Shown: one piece after another, positions 1 through 5,353 of the stretch
Layout of the letters: the number at the start of each line of letters is the position of its first letter
Numbering within the stretch: the first letter of the stretch is position 1
Source: a virus
Direction: 5' to 3' (one strand)
IMG/VR virus record: IMGVR_UViG_3300032562_000177
Span: 1-23,878 of that record
Length of the DNA stretch: 23,878 bases
The notes under the pieces: generated by a model
Database searches by the model: none
Told to the model about the DNA's origin: nothing
Seen by the model: the letters and a program-made list of their open reading frames with translations, nothing else
Position numbers and translations under genes: made by a program

Positions 1-285
1 CGCGCGCAACCCTGCCTCCTGTGCGCCCCGGGCGAGCAGCAGTCCATCACCGAGAGTCACCACATCAAGCGGGATCCCCTGACCGGACTGTCCCTGGGCG
101 GCGGGCAGAAGGCCCCCCACTTCGCCACCCTGCCCCTTTGCCAGCGGAAGCACCACTGGAACAGCGTCTACGTGTCCATGGGCTCCCGGGAGTTCGAGCG
201 CCGGTACGGCAACGAGCTGGACCTCCTGGAGCGCTTCTACGACCTGATCGGCATCCCCTACCCCTACCCACGGAGAGCAGCATGA
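1..285 (+). CDS. C-terminal part of an HNH-like Cys/His zinc-binding phage protein (5' end outside window)
   Basis: Frame 1 is open from the window edge to a TGA at 283-285, so the start lies upstream. The visible 94 residues contain C-L-L-C near the edge, then SHHIKRD, then LCQRKHH. A CxxC, HH, CxxxHH order is that of HNH/DUF968-like phage nucleases or recombination accessory proteins. A hydrophobic and charged tail (LLERFYDLIGIPYPYP) follows. The stop overlaps the next gene's start as ATGA (282-285), so the two are probably translationally coupled. The assignment rests on metal-ligand spacing only. A DNA-binding, non-catalytic zinc protein is equally possible, and the catalytic part cannot be judged without the missing N-terminus. 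Confidence 0.6.
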   Translation, partial: RAQPCLLCAPGEQQSITESHHIKRDPLTGLSLGGGQKAPHFATLPLCQRKHHWNSVYVSMGSREFERRYGNELDLLERFYDLIGIPYPYPRRAA

Positions 286-707
286 ACGACAACCCCACCA
301 TCAACCTCGACGCCACCAACCGTCGCCCCCTCATCCAGATCCTGGTGGACGCCTCCCTGTACGCGTTCCAGCAAGGTTGTCAGTCCACCTTTGAGGGCGA
401 AGAAGAGGCCCGGGCCATCAAGGATGCCCGCCTCAAGGACGCGCTGGAGGAGAACGGCCGCCTAAAGACTCTGGCCGACAGCCTCACCCAGAGCGCCGTG
501 GGCTGGGCCTCCGTGGTGGACGTCCTCAACCAGGTCTCCCCGGCCTGGATGGACCGCCTGCCCGACGGCAGCAACCTCTCCGGCATCCAGTATGCCGTCC
601 GGGCCATCCGGGAACTCAAGGCCCGCGCGGATATCGCCATCGAAGAGGCCAAGAGCCTAAAGGCCCGGATTGCGGAACTGGCCCAGGTCCCGGAGGTGCA
701 GCCGTGA
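282..707 (+). CDS. hypothetical helical phage protein, 141 aa
   Basis: The ATG at 282 overlaps the preceding stop (ATGA) and lies 4 bp behind a GGAGAG Shine-Dalgarno. A longer reading from position 21 in this frame is an out-of-frame shadow of the HNH-like gene and is not used. The product begins MNDNPTINLDATNRRPLIQ. It has an acidic helical stretch (FEGEEEARAIKDARLKDAL) and a second charged C-terminal helix (IRELKARADIAIEEAKSLKA) that looks coiled-coil. No catalytic motif or membrane segment is seen. I do not recognise a family. Position suggests a member of the early/accessory operon, translationally coupled on both sides. Confidence 0.75.
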   Translation: MNDNPTINLDATNRRPLIQILVDASLYAFQQGCQSTFEGEEEARAIKDARLKDALEENGRLKTLADSLTQSAVGWASVVDVLNQVSPAWMDRLPDGSNLSGIQYAVRAIRELKARADIAIEEAKSLKARIAELAQVPEVQP

Positions 708-1051
708 TGATGCGCCAAGTTTACGTGGCCGGATCCTATTCGGCTGACACCCGCACCCGCGAACTCCAGAACGTCACGAAGGCCCTGGTTGCCGCCATTG
801 ACCTCACCCGCCGGGGCTACCATTGCATTGTCCCCCACGTCGCCGGATCCCACCGGGTAGCCTGGGACCAGGCCATGATCCGTTGTCGCGCCATCCTGGG
901 CACCATGGACCCCAACCAAGACTGTTTGGCCCTTCTGCCGGGCTGGGAGGGCTCCAGGGGCGCCGTCGAGGAGCGGTCCCTCGCCGAGGCCATGGGTATG
1001 CCGGTGTACGACCTGGCCGACCTCTCCGGCAATCAGGTGGTCCATGGATAG
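707..1051 (+). CDS. DUF4406 / nucleoside 2-deoxyribosyltransferase-like protein
   Basis: The product opens VYVAGSYSAD, has a central PHVAGSHRVAWDQAM, and ends LLPGWEGSRGAVEERSLAEA followed by MGMPVYDL. That is the DUF4406 pattern: a Rossmann-like nucleotide-binding start, then W-E-x-S-x-G-A-x-x-E carrying the presumed catalytic glutamate. The family is related to nucleoside 2-deoxyribosyltransferases, which exchange bases on deoxynucleosides, and phage copies are thought to act in nucleotide metabolism. Three in-frame starts are possible (GTG 704, ATG 707, ATG 710); 707 gives a TGATG coupling with the previous stop. At about 114 residues it is the usual length for the family. Enzymatic activity is inferred, not shown. 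Confidence 0.75.
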   Translation: MMRQVYVAGSYSADTRTRELQNVTKALVAAIDLTRRGYHCIVPHVAGSHRVAWDQAMIRCRAILGTMDPNQDCLALLPGWEGSRGAVEERSLAEAMGMPVYDLADLSGNQVVHG

Positions 1052-1142
1052 GGTCGGCTGGGTCCTCATCGTCATCGCCGGGGTCGCGTTCTGCCTCGGC
1101 ATCTACCGCGAGCAGTGCGCCCGGGACAAGGAGCAAGCATGA
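1044..1142 (+). CDS. 32-residue single-pass membrane peptide
   Basis: This small frame starts inside the end of the DUF4406 gene (ATG 1044, upstream stop at 1049-1051) and its TGA overlaps the methyltransferase ATG at 1139 as ATGA. It therefore fills the gap between two real genes exactly. AGGTGG lies 3 bp before the start. The product reads MDRVGWVLIVIAGVAFCLG and then turns charged (YREQCARDKEQA): a short N-terminus, one hydrophobic span of about 16 residues, and a hydrophilic tail. No family is recognisable. Roles such as spanin, holin accessory or superinfection factor would be guesses. Tiling between coupled neighbours is the main evidence that it is a gene. Confidence 0.55.
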   Translation: MDRVGWVLIVIAGVAFCLGIYREQCARDKEQA

Positions 1143-2794
1143 AGCCCACCACCGTCTCCCTTTTCTGCGGCGCCGGCGGCGAATCGGCCGGGAAGGAACT
1201 GGCCTTTCGGGACCTAGGCATCGACACCCGGGACTGGACCAGCCATGCCATCAACCACTGGGATCTGGCTGTCGCCACCCACGGTGCGAACTTTCCCGGG
1301 ATCCAGGTCCACCAGGAGGACATCACCAAGGTCACAGCGGCCACCTTCGGGGTGAGCGAGATCGATCTCCTCTGGGCGTCCCCCAGCTGTGTGCACCATT
1401 CCCGGGCCCGGGGTGGGAAGCCTTGCGAGGACCAGCAGCGCTCGCACGCCGATGAGGTGGTGGATCGCTGGCTCAAGGTGGCCAAGGTCTCCGTCCTGCT
1501 CATCGAGAATGTGCCTGAATTCGAACAATGGGGGCCCCTTGATGCCAAGGGCCAGCCCATCAAGGAACGCAAGGGCGAGTACTTCCGGCGGTTCGCCGCC
1601 AAGCTAGTGGCCCTTGGCTACCGGGTGGAATACCGGGTGCTTTGCGCCGCGGACTACGGGGATCCCACGACGCGCCGACGCTTCTTCCTGCAGGCGGTCA
1701 GAGACGGGATCAGCATCGTCTGGCCGGAGGCCACGCACCGGGACCCCCGGCGCCCCGCAGACATGTTCAGCGGCCACCTCCCGGTGTGGCGCACTGCGGC
1801 GGAATGCATCGACTGGTCCATCCCCTGCCCCAGCATCTTCGACCGCAGGAAGCCCTTGGCCGAGGCCACGCTCCGCCGGATCGCCGCCGGGGTCATGCGT
1901 TACGTGGTGCAGGCCCAGCGCCCTTTCCTGGTCAACCTGACCCACGGGGGGCGCCTGGAGGACCTGGATGAACCTCTGAAGACGGTCACCGGGGCGAACC
2001 GAGGGGAGAAGGCCATCGTGGTCCCTTCCCTGGTGGGCGTCGGGGGCCGGGCCGGGCAGTCCCGCCCACGCAGCGCCGATGAGCCCCTGGGTGTGCTGAC
2101 CACCAAGGCGGATGGAGCCCTGGTGGCGGGCTTCTTGTCCAGCTATTACGGGGCCAAGCGTGAAGGCGAGGCACGGGGCGCCGATATGGAAAGTCCTTTG
2201 CCCACCCAACCAACCGCGAACCGGCATGCTCTGGTGGCGGCCCACATGATGAGCATCGACCAGCAGAGCAGCGGGGATTCCGCCCTCCGGCCCGCAGACG
2301 CCCCTCTGAGCACGGCCACCACCAAGGCCCGGCACGCCCTCATCGCCGCCAGCCTCATGACCAACACCACCGGCCATGCCCCGACCGGGGTGGACGCCCC
2401 GGTGCCCGCCCTCACCACCGGGAACCACCAGGCCCTGGTGGCGGCCTTCATCTCGCACTATTACGGCCAGGGCACTACCGCCCAGGACCCGGGCCAGCCC
2501 CTGCATACGATCACCACCCTGGCCCGCCATGGGCTGGTGACGGTGGAGATCGACGGCGAGACCTACGTCATCACCGACATCGGCATGCGCATGCTGGAGC
2601 CCCGGGAACTGGCCCGGGCCATGGGATTCCCGGAGGACTTCCGATTCGTGAACGCCAGCGGCATGCCCCTCACAAAGCGGGACACCGTGAAGATGATCGG
2701 CAACGCCTGCCCCGTCCACACCGTGTGCGAGCTCATCAAGTCTGTGGTGCTCCAGCGCCCTGCGGTCTTCGGCGCCCAGGAATCTATCGCGTAA
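1139..2794 (+). CDS. C5-cytosine DNA methyltransferase with repeat-containing recognition region, 551 aa
   Basis: Transfers methyl from S-adenosylmethionine to cytosine C5. Motif I is SLFCGAGGES near the N-terminus. Motif IV is WASPSCVHHSRARGG, with the catalytic Cys kept but PPC replaced by SPSC, as in some phage enzymes. Motif VI is IENVPEF and motif VIII is YGDPTTRRRFF. Motifs IX-X at the C-terminus include EPRELARAMGFPEDF and MIGNACP. The ATG at 1139 follows AAGGAG by 5 bp and overlaps the membrane peptide's stop. Between motifs VIII and IX, residues about 277-485 are built of six similar units starting with a D/E-x-P-L-like turn and ending H/G-A-L-V, at 32-37 residue spacing. Specificity is unknown. 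It may protect phage DNA from host restriction. Confidence 0.9.
   Translation: MKPTTVSLFCGAGGESAGKELAFRDLGIDTRDWTSHAINHWDLAVATHGANFPGIQVHQEDITKVTAATFGVSEIDLLWASPSCVHHSRARGGKPCEDQQRSHADEVVDRWLKVAKVSVLLIENVPEFEQWGPLDAKGQPIKERKGEYFRRFAAKLVALGYRVEYRVLCAADYGDPTTRRRFFLQAVRDGISIVWPEATHRDPRRPADMFSGHLPVWRTAAECIDWSIPCPSIFDRRKPLAEATLRRIAAGVMRYVVQAQRPFLVNLTHGGRLEDLDEPLKTVTGANRGEKAIVVPSLVGVGGRAGQSRPRSADEPLGVLTTKADGALVAGFLSSYYGAKREGEARGADMESPLPTQPTANRHALVAAHMMSIDQQSSGDSALRPADAPLSTATTKARHALIAASLMTNTTGHAPTGVDAPVPALTTGNHQALVAAFISHYYGQGTTAQDPGQPLHTITTLARHGLVTVEIDGETYVITDIGMRMLEPRELARAMGFPEDFRFVNASGMPLTKRDTVKMIGNACPVHTVCELIKSVVLQRPAVFGAQESIA
1967..2590 (+). repeat. six degenerate protein-level repeats in the methyltransferase target-recognition region
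   Basis: Units begin at codons starting 1967 (DEPLKTVTG), 2078 (DEPLGVLTT), 2189 (ESPLPTQPT), 2297 (DAPLSTATT), 2393 (DAPVPALTT) and 2492 (GQPLHTITT), that is residues 277, 314, 351, 387, 419 and 452. Spacing is 37, 37, 36, 32 and 33 residues. Most continue with R/N-H-A-L-V-A-A and a short aromatic run such as SSYYG or SHYYG. The DNA is only partly conserved, so these are old or selected protein repeats rather than a recent tandem duplication. Confidence 0.8.
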
Positions 2795-2814
2795 CCCCCC
2801 CCCAAGGAGACACC

Positions 2815-3033
2815 ATGAACCGCCGCCCTACCCCACCCCCACCGCCCGCCCCGCCCCTCCTGCTTGAGCCCATGGCCTACTGCCCCGAGGACGCCGCCCT
2901 GGTCATGGGCCTCACCCGCACCGCCATCTACGAGCTGATCCGGGCCGGCCTGATCAAGTCCGTGAAGTCCGGAAAGCGCCGGATCATCCCCCGGACGGAG
3001 ATCCAGGCCTACCTCGATTCACACGCCGCCTAG
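2815..3033 (+). CDS. excisionase/MerR-type helix-turn-helix DNA-binding protein, 72 aa
   Basis: AAGGAGA lies 4-5 bp before the ATG at 2815, after a nine-C run that separates it from the methyltransferase stop. The N-terminus is low-complexity and proline-rich (RRPTPPPPPAPP). The rest is a compact winged-HTH of the HTH_17/excisionase type: EDAALVMGLTRTAIYELIR, then AGLIKSVKSGKRRIIP, then EIQAYL. This fold binds DNA through the recognition helix and a GKRRIIP wing. It could be an excisionase, a small transcription regulator, or a DNA-bending cofactor. No integrase lies in the window to support the first. An internal ATG at 2872 (MAYCPEDAA) would give the bare HTH without the proline tail. Confidence 0.75.
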   Translation: MNRRPTPPPPPAPPLLLEPMAYCPEDAALVMGLTRTAIYELIRAGLIKSVKSGKRRIIPRTEIQAYLDSHAA

Positions 3034-3122
3034 GTTCCGATCTTGCCCGGGATCCGCCCGCGACGACCGTGCCACGACTGGGTTTCAAGGCAACCGGCCC
3101 AAGCACCAACGATGATGAATTA

Positions 3123-3158
3123 TTTGTAACAAACATCCTGTCCAGGATCATGCCTGGA
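3123..3158 (+). other. two short palindromes in the 140-bp leader before the 3174 gene
   Basis: The leader 3034-3173 holds no convincing gene. It contains TTTGT-A-ACAAA (3123-3133) and TCCAGG-ATCATG-CCTGGA (3141-3158), the second overlapping a TGTCCA junction motif. The stretch around 3115-3136 is AT-richer than its surroundings. These could be an operator or promoter region starting a second early transcript, or a weak hairpin. No clear -35/-10 pair was found. Confidence 0.35.
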
Positions 3159-3173
3159 CCCATTGGAGAAGCC

Positions 3174-3377
3174 ATGACCAAGGAAGAATGGATCGACCGG
3201 TGCCGGGAGCAATTCATGAGCCGAGGCGGGGTCGGATTTGACATCGCCCAGGGCATGGCTGAAGCCTGCCTGGAGGATCAACAAGGGCTTGAGGCAGACG
3301 TTGACCCTCTCGACCCCGAAGAAGCCGCTGACGAAGAAATGTCCCTCTGGGACGAACCCATCGAACCGCAGGCATAG
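3174..3377 (+). CDS. small acidic conserved phage protein, 67 aa
   Basis: The start at 3174 is chosen because GGAGAA lies 4 bp upstream and the product then begins MTKEEWIDRCREQFM. A longer reading from 3069 has an atypical N-terminus and no good RBS. The sequence GGVGFDIAQGMAEACLED has the shape of a small family often seen in phage early regions, in which an M-T-K-E-E/D-F/W-I-x-x-C start is followed by an amphipathic helix. The C-terminal 30 residues are strongly acidic (DVDPLDPEEAADEEMSLW). No function is known to me. A role as a DNA mimic or protein-interaction inhibitor is possible only by charge. Confidence 0.65.
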   Translation: MTKEEWIDRCREQFMSRGGVGFDIAQGMAEACLEDQQGLEADVDPLDPEEAADEEMSLWDEPIEPQA

Positions 3378-3390
3378 CCTGTCCAGGAGC

Positions 3391-3729
3391 ATGACCGTGA
3401 GCAATCTGATCGGGACTACCGTGATGTGCCCTGAATGCGGAGGCTGGAACACGCCTGGGCATCCCTGCCGCACGAACCCCTACCAAGATATCGCCAACGC
3501 CCTGGCGCGGGAGGTGTGCGAAACAGATGCCCTCAAACTGCGACTGGTTGAAGCAGCCAAGGAACTGAGGGACCAGCGCAGCAGGTGTCTGGAACTTGAA
3601 GGTGCCTTCCAAGAGTTCGCTACCCATGGCTCCTGGCGATGCAACCACTATGACGAATGCCACTGTGGGCTGGATGATCTCTGCGACAAGCTGGGCATCC
3701 CCCGCATCTCCAAATCACCCGAAGCGTAA
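3391..3729 (+). CDS. hypothetical Cys-rich protein with zinc-ribbon-like N-terminus, 112 aa
   Basis: The proposed ATG at 3391 follows AGGAG very closely (1-2 bp), so GTG 3397, with 7-8 bp spacing, is an alternative; both are in frame. The product has CPECGGWNTPGHPC near its N-terminus, a CxxC-x8-C cluster typical of a small zinc site. A charged helical middle follows (ALAREVCETDALKLRLVEAA), then a second His/Cys group CNHYDECHCGLDDLC. An earlier in-frame Met at 3238 lies inside the preceding gene and is rejected. No family recognised. It sits among other tiny Cys-rich genes with the TGTCCA motif on both sides. Confidence 0.6.
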   Translation: MTVSNLIGTTVMCPECGGWNTPGHPCRTNPYQDIANALAREVCETDALKLRLVEAAKELRDQRSRCLELEGAFQEFATHGSWRCNHYDECHCGLDDLCDKLGIPRISKSPEA

Positions 3730-3754
3730 TGTCCAGATGCGGGAGGCATCGACC

Positions 3755-4027
3755 ATGGAAATGAAATGTGAACACGGGGTGGGCATCCACCAGGACTGCA
3801 TCGCCTGCAATGCTGAATACAACCGCTCTGGCCAAACCTGGGAGACGAAGCTGATCCGGCGTGAACTCGCCATGGTGGACGCCCGATTCTTGGAGATGCA
3901 GCGGGAACGGGGAGCCGAGCGCAAAGCCCGGATTCTCTACCAGGATGCCCTGGACAACATCGCCAAGTGCATCATCCACGATATGACCCCCGCCGAATAC
4001 GCCTTCAAGATCCTCAACCCTGAGTAG
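3755..4027 (+). CDS. hypothetical small protein with C-H-C-C motif, 90 aa
   Basis: GGGAGG lies 8 bp before the ATG at 3755, which fixes the start; a longer open frame from 3596 overlaps the previous gene and is rejected. The N-terminus MEMKCEHGVGIHQDCIAC carries a C-x-H-x4-H-x2-C-x2-C arrangement suggesting a small zinc knuckle. The rest is a charged helix (IRRELAMVDARFLEMQRERG) and a short helical tail (LDNIAKCIIHDMTPAEYAF). The motif CEHGV..DC..C is common in short phage proteins of unknown role. No catalytic residues stand out. Confidence 0.65.
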   Translation: MEMKCEHGVGIHQDCIACNAEYNRSGQTWETKLIRRELAMVDARFLEMQRERGAERKARILYQDALDNIAKCIIHDMTPAEYAFKILNPE

Positions 4028-4049
4028 CACCTGTCCAAAGGACTGAACC

Positions 4050-4277
4050 ATGCCGGTCATCAGCGTAAAAGTCATCAAGCGAGCCTATCGCCTCAGGCGC
4101 TGCGAAATGTGCCGCCGCGATATGTTCCCCGGCGACTCCCAGGTGCGCCTCTACGGCAATGCCGATGAAGCCGATCCCAAGTGGGTGATGTTCGTCTGCC
4201 CTGCCTGTGCCAAGGAAAGCCAAGACCCAAAACTCCTGGCTTCTCCATCAATTCACCCAGCCCAGGCGACCGCTTGA
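4050..4277 (+). CDS. hypothetical small zinc-finger protein with paired CxxC motifs, 75 aa
   Basis: AAAGGA precedes the ATG at 4050 by about 8 bp. The product has CEMCRRDMFPGDSQVRLYG and later VCPACAKES: two CxxC pairs about 35 residues apart, the classical layout of a four-Cys zinc ribbon, with a basic N-terminal strand (SVKVIKRAYRLRR). The C-terminus is not conserved-looking. Such treble-clef/ribbon phage proteins are often nucleic-acid or RNA-polymerase binders, but nothing here proves it. It is followed after 3 bp by another TGTCCA motif. Confidence 0.65.
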   Translation: MPVISVKVIKRAYRLRRCEMCRRDMFPGDSQVRLYGNADEADPKWVMFVCPACAKESQDPKLLASPSIHPAQATA

Positions 4278-4306
4278 GGCTGTCCAACCTCTGCCGGGAG
4301 GCACCC

Positions 4307-4621
4307 TTGGAAACCCTTTCGATTCAAACGCTGCCAGATGGGCGAGTCGCCCTCATCGCCAATGGCGACCGGGCTGAAGTGGTTGGCGTCCGTGGCAGCG
4401 ACTTTGAACGGGTCGCCCTGGCGATCACCGGTCCCGCCTCCAGCATCGCTAGCGATGAACGCTTGACCGGGCTTGTGGAAGAACTGCTCGACAACCTATA
4501 TGTCCCCGAGCCTGATTGCCGGTGCCACCTTTCCCCGCCTTGCAACGACTGCGTTGAAAACGGCGGCTTGCGTGAAATTGTTGCGGCTGTTCGCCGCGCC
4601 CTCGACGCCCGTAAGGGCTGA
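4307..4621 (+). CDS. hypothetical protein, 104 aa, probable TTG start
   Basis: No ATG with an RBS exists here. TTG at 4307 lies 5 bp after GGGAGG (4296-4301) and follows the TGTCCA motif, so it is taken as the start; an upstream in-frame ATG at 4181 lies deep in the preceding gene. The product begins (M)ETLSIQTLPDGRVALIANG, predicted beta-rich, and then turns helical (ERLTGLVEELLDNLY). It holds a Cys group CRCHLSPPCNDC and ends in a basic helix (LREIVAAVRRALDARKG). The CxC-x5-CxxC cluster again suggests a small zinc site. No family recognised. Confidence 0.55.
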   Translation: METLSIQTLPDGRVALIANGDRAEVVGVRGSDFERVALAITGPASSIASDERLTGLVEELLDNLYVPEPDCRCHLSPPCNDCVENGGLREIVAAVRRALDARKG

Positions 4622-4652
4622 TGTCCAAATGCACGACCCTTCCGGAGATGCC

Positions 4653-5066
4653 TTGACCCCCTCACGTCCTATCCTTCGCTGGCACGGCGGCAAGTGGAAA
4701 CTGGCCCCGTGGATCATCCAGAACATGCCGGCGCACCGGACGTATGTGGAGCCCTTCGGCGGGGCCGCCTCGGTCCTTCTGCGGAAGCCCCGGAGTTACG
4801 CCGAGGTTTATAACGATCTGGACGGCGACCTGGTGAACCTGTTCCGGGTGACCCGGGACCGGGGCGAGGAACTGATTCGCGCCCTGGAACTCACCCCCTT
4901 CGCCAAGGATGAATTCCTGGGTGCCTACGAGGTGGCGCCCGAGGGTTTCGGCAGACTTCGAGGCCCCGGTATAGACGACCCAGGCGAGCCGGGCCAGGTC
5001 CGGCCGGTCTGCCTCCACCAGGAGCTCGTACAGAGAGAGGACAATGAGCGCCGACCGCTCCGCTGA
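4653..5066 (+). pseudogene. truncated Dam-type N6-adenine DNA methylase
   Basis: The first ~98 residues match D12-class adenine methylases. ILRWHGGKWKLAPWI is the N-terminal motif X region, YVEPFGGAASVLL is the SAM-binding motif I, and AEVYNDLDGDLVNLFR is the next conserved block. The match stops at about GAYEVAPE (near 4945). The remaining ~38 residues are unrelated, and the catalytic DPPY motif and all later parts are absent. Intact relatives are usually about 260-300 residues, so this cannot be active alone. TTG 4653 follows CGGAG by about 6 bp; ATG 4629 is an alternative. The break abuts an inverted-repeat-bounded segment. Confidence 0.8.
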
Positions 5067-5105
5067 ATTCATCACGTCGTAGATGATGAGGTCATCGCCG
5101 TCCAT
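4662..5105 (-). pseudogene. minus-strand gene head of unknown function, its tail running antisense through dam
   Basis: The ATG at 5105 is preceded by GGAG with 5-bp spacing on the minus strand. The first ~45 residues look like a real protein: MDGDDLIIYDVMNSAERSAL, then a helical segment IVLSLYELLVEADRPDLARL. After VVYTGA (about 4963) the frame simply continues on the antisense strand of the dam remnant to 4662, with no protein-like character. If the segment between the 12-bp inverted repeats is flipped, the same frame ends after two further codons (TGAKG, stop), giving a 50-residue protein on the + strand. I infer a real small gene disturbed by rearrangement. Family unknown. Confidence 0.4.
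4963..4974 (+). repeat. 12-bp inverted repeat, left copy (IR-L)
   Basis: GCCCCGGTATAG; perfect reverse complement of 5122-5133. It marks the point where the minus-strand gene head loses its natural reading, 18-20 bp beyond the end of Dam similarity. Confidence 0.85.
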
Positions 5106-5121
5106 ACGTTCTCCAGGCCCC

Positions 5122-5133
5122 CTATACCGGGGC
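5122..5133 (-). repeat. 12-bp inverted repeat, right copy (IR-R)
   Basis: CTATACCGGGGC on the + strand, the perfect inverse of 4963-4974. The two copies enclose 147 bp that contain the minus-strand ATG (5105) and its Shine-Dalgarno. Confidence 0.85.
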
Positions 5134-5179
5134 AAAGGGTTGAGGTCGGGGCGTCACGGTGAGTTCCGGGAACCCGCCC

Positions 5180-5300
5180 ATTATGTTAATAATATTTTTT
5201 ATAAAAGCAAGGGCAAGATTCATGAATATGCGTTCTATCTCTACTCATATGAATTTATATGTAATGGGACTCAATATAAACCAAGAATCAACGGCATCGT
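5180..5300. other. AT-rich island between the two transcription units
   Basis: About 120 bp of clearly AT-rich DNA (for example TTAATAATATTTTTTATAAAA around 5186-5206) inside a GC-rich genome. No convincing gene is present; short frames through it give Tyr/Phe/Asn-rich peptides without an RBS. It lies in the only sizeable non-coding gap of the window (5134-5353) and could hold promoters, a recombination scar or an attachment region. Confidence 0.6.
5189..5216 (-). promoter_or_regulatory. candidate minus-strand promoter in the AT-rich island
   Basis: Reading leftward: TTGCCC (5211-5216), a 16-bp spacer, then TATTAT (5189-5194, five of six matches to the sigma-70 -10). It would drive the minus-strand frame starting at 5105 after a leader of about 75 bp. 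The -35 is weak and AT-rich DNA gives such matches easily. Confidence 0.3.
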
Positions 5301-5308
5301 CACGGCAT

Positions 5309-5334
5309 AAAAAGGCCCCGGAAGTCCGGGGCCG
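5309..5334 (-). terminator. rho-independent terminator of the 5354-5680 gene
   Basis: On the minus strand an 8-bp GC-only stem (GGCCCCGG, loop ACTT, CCGGGGCC; 5314-5333) is followed directly by five T's (5309-5313). It lies about 20 bp past the stop codon at 5354-5356. Stem, loop and T-tract are all textbook for intrinsic termination of leftward transcription. Confidence 0.9.
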
Positions 5335-5353
5335 TGATGATGGTCGGTTGGTC

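Larger units (their letters stand above)
3139..4627 (+). repeat. TGTCCA gene-junction motif, six copies
   Basis: TGTCCA occurs at 3139-3144, 3380-3385, 3730-3735, 4032-4037, 4281-4286 and 4622-4627. In five cases it begins 0-4 bp after a stop codon, and in all six it lies 5-29 bp before the next start, usually followed by a purine-rich string that contains or precedes the Shine-Dalgarno. Two copies extend to CCTGTCCAGGA. The coordinates span the whole set, not a continuous repeat. Confidence 0.75.

Noticed and set aside
1604-2719. 371-codon minus-strand frame opposite the methyltransferase
   Set aside because: No RBS or recognisable protein features; opposite strand has all C5-MTase motifs.
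3034-3129. Open stretch following the HTH gene stop in the same frame
   Set aside because: 32 codons with only weak non-ATG starts and no Shine-Dalgarno; a stop-codon readthrough was considered but nothing supports it.
3069-3173. N-terminal extension of the 3174 gene
   Set aside because: The ATG at 3069 has no RBS and the added residues look non-coding; GGAGAA before 3174 is better.
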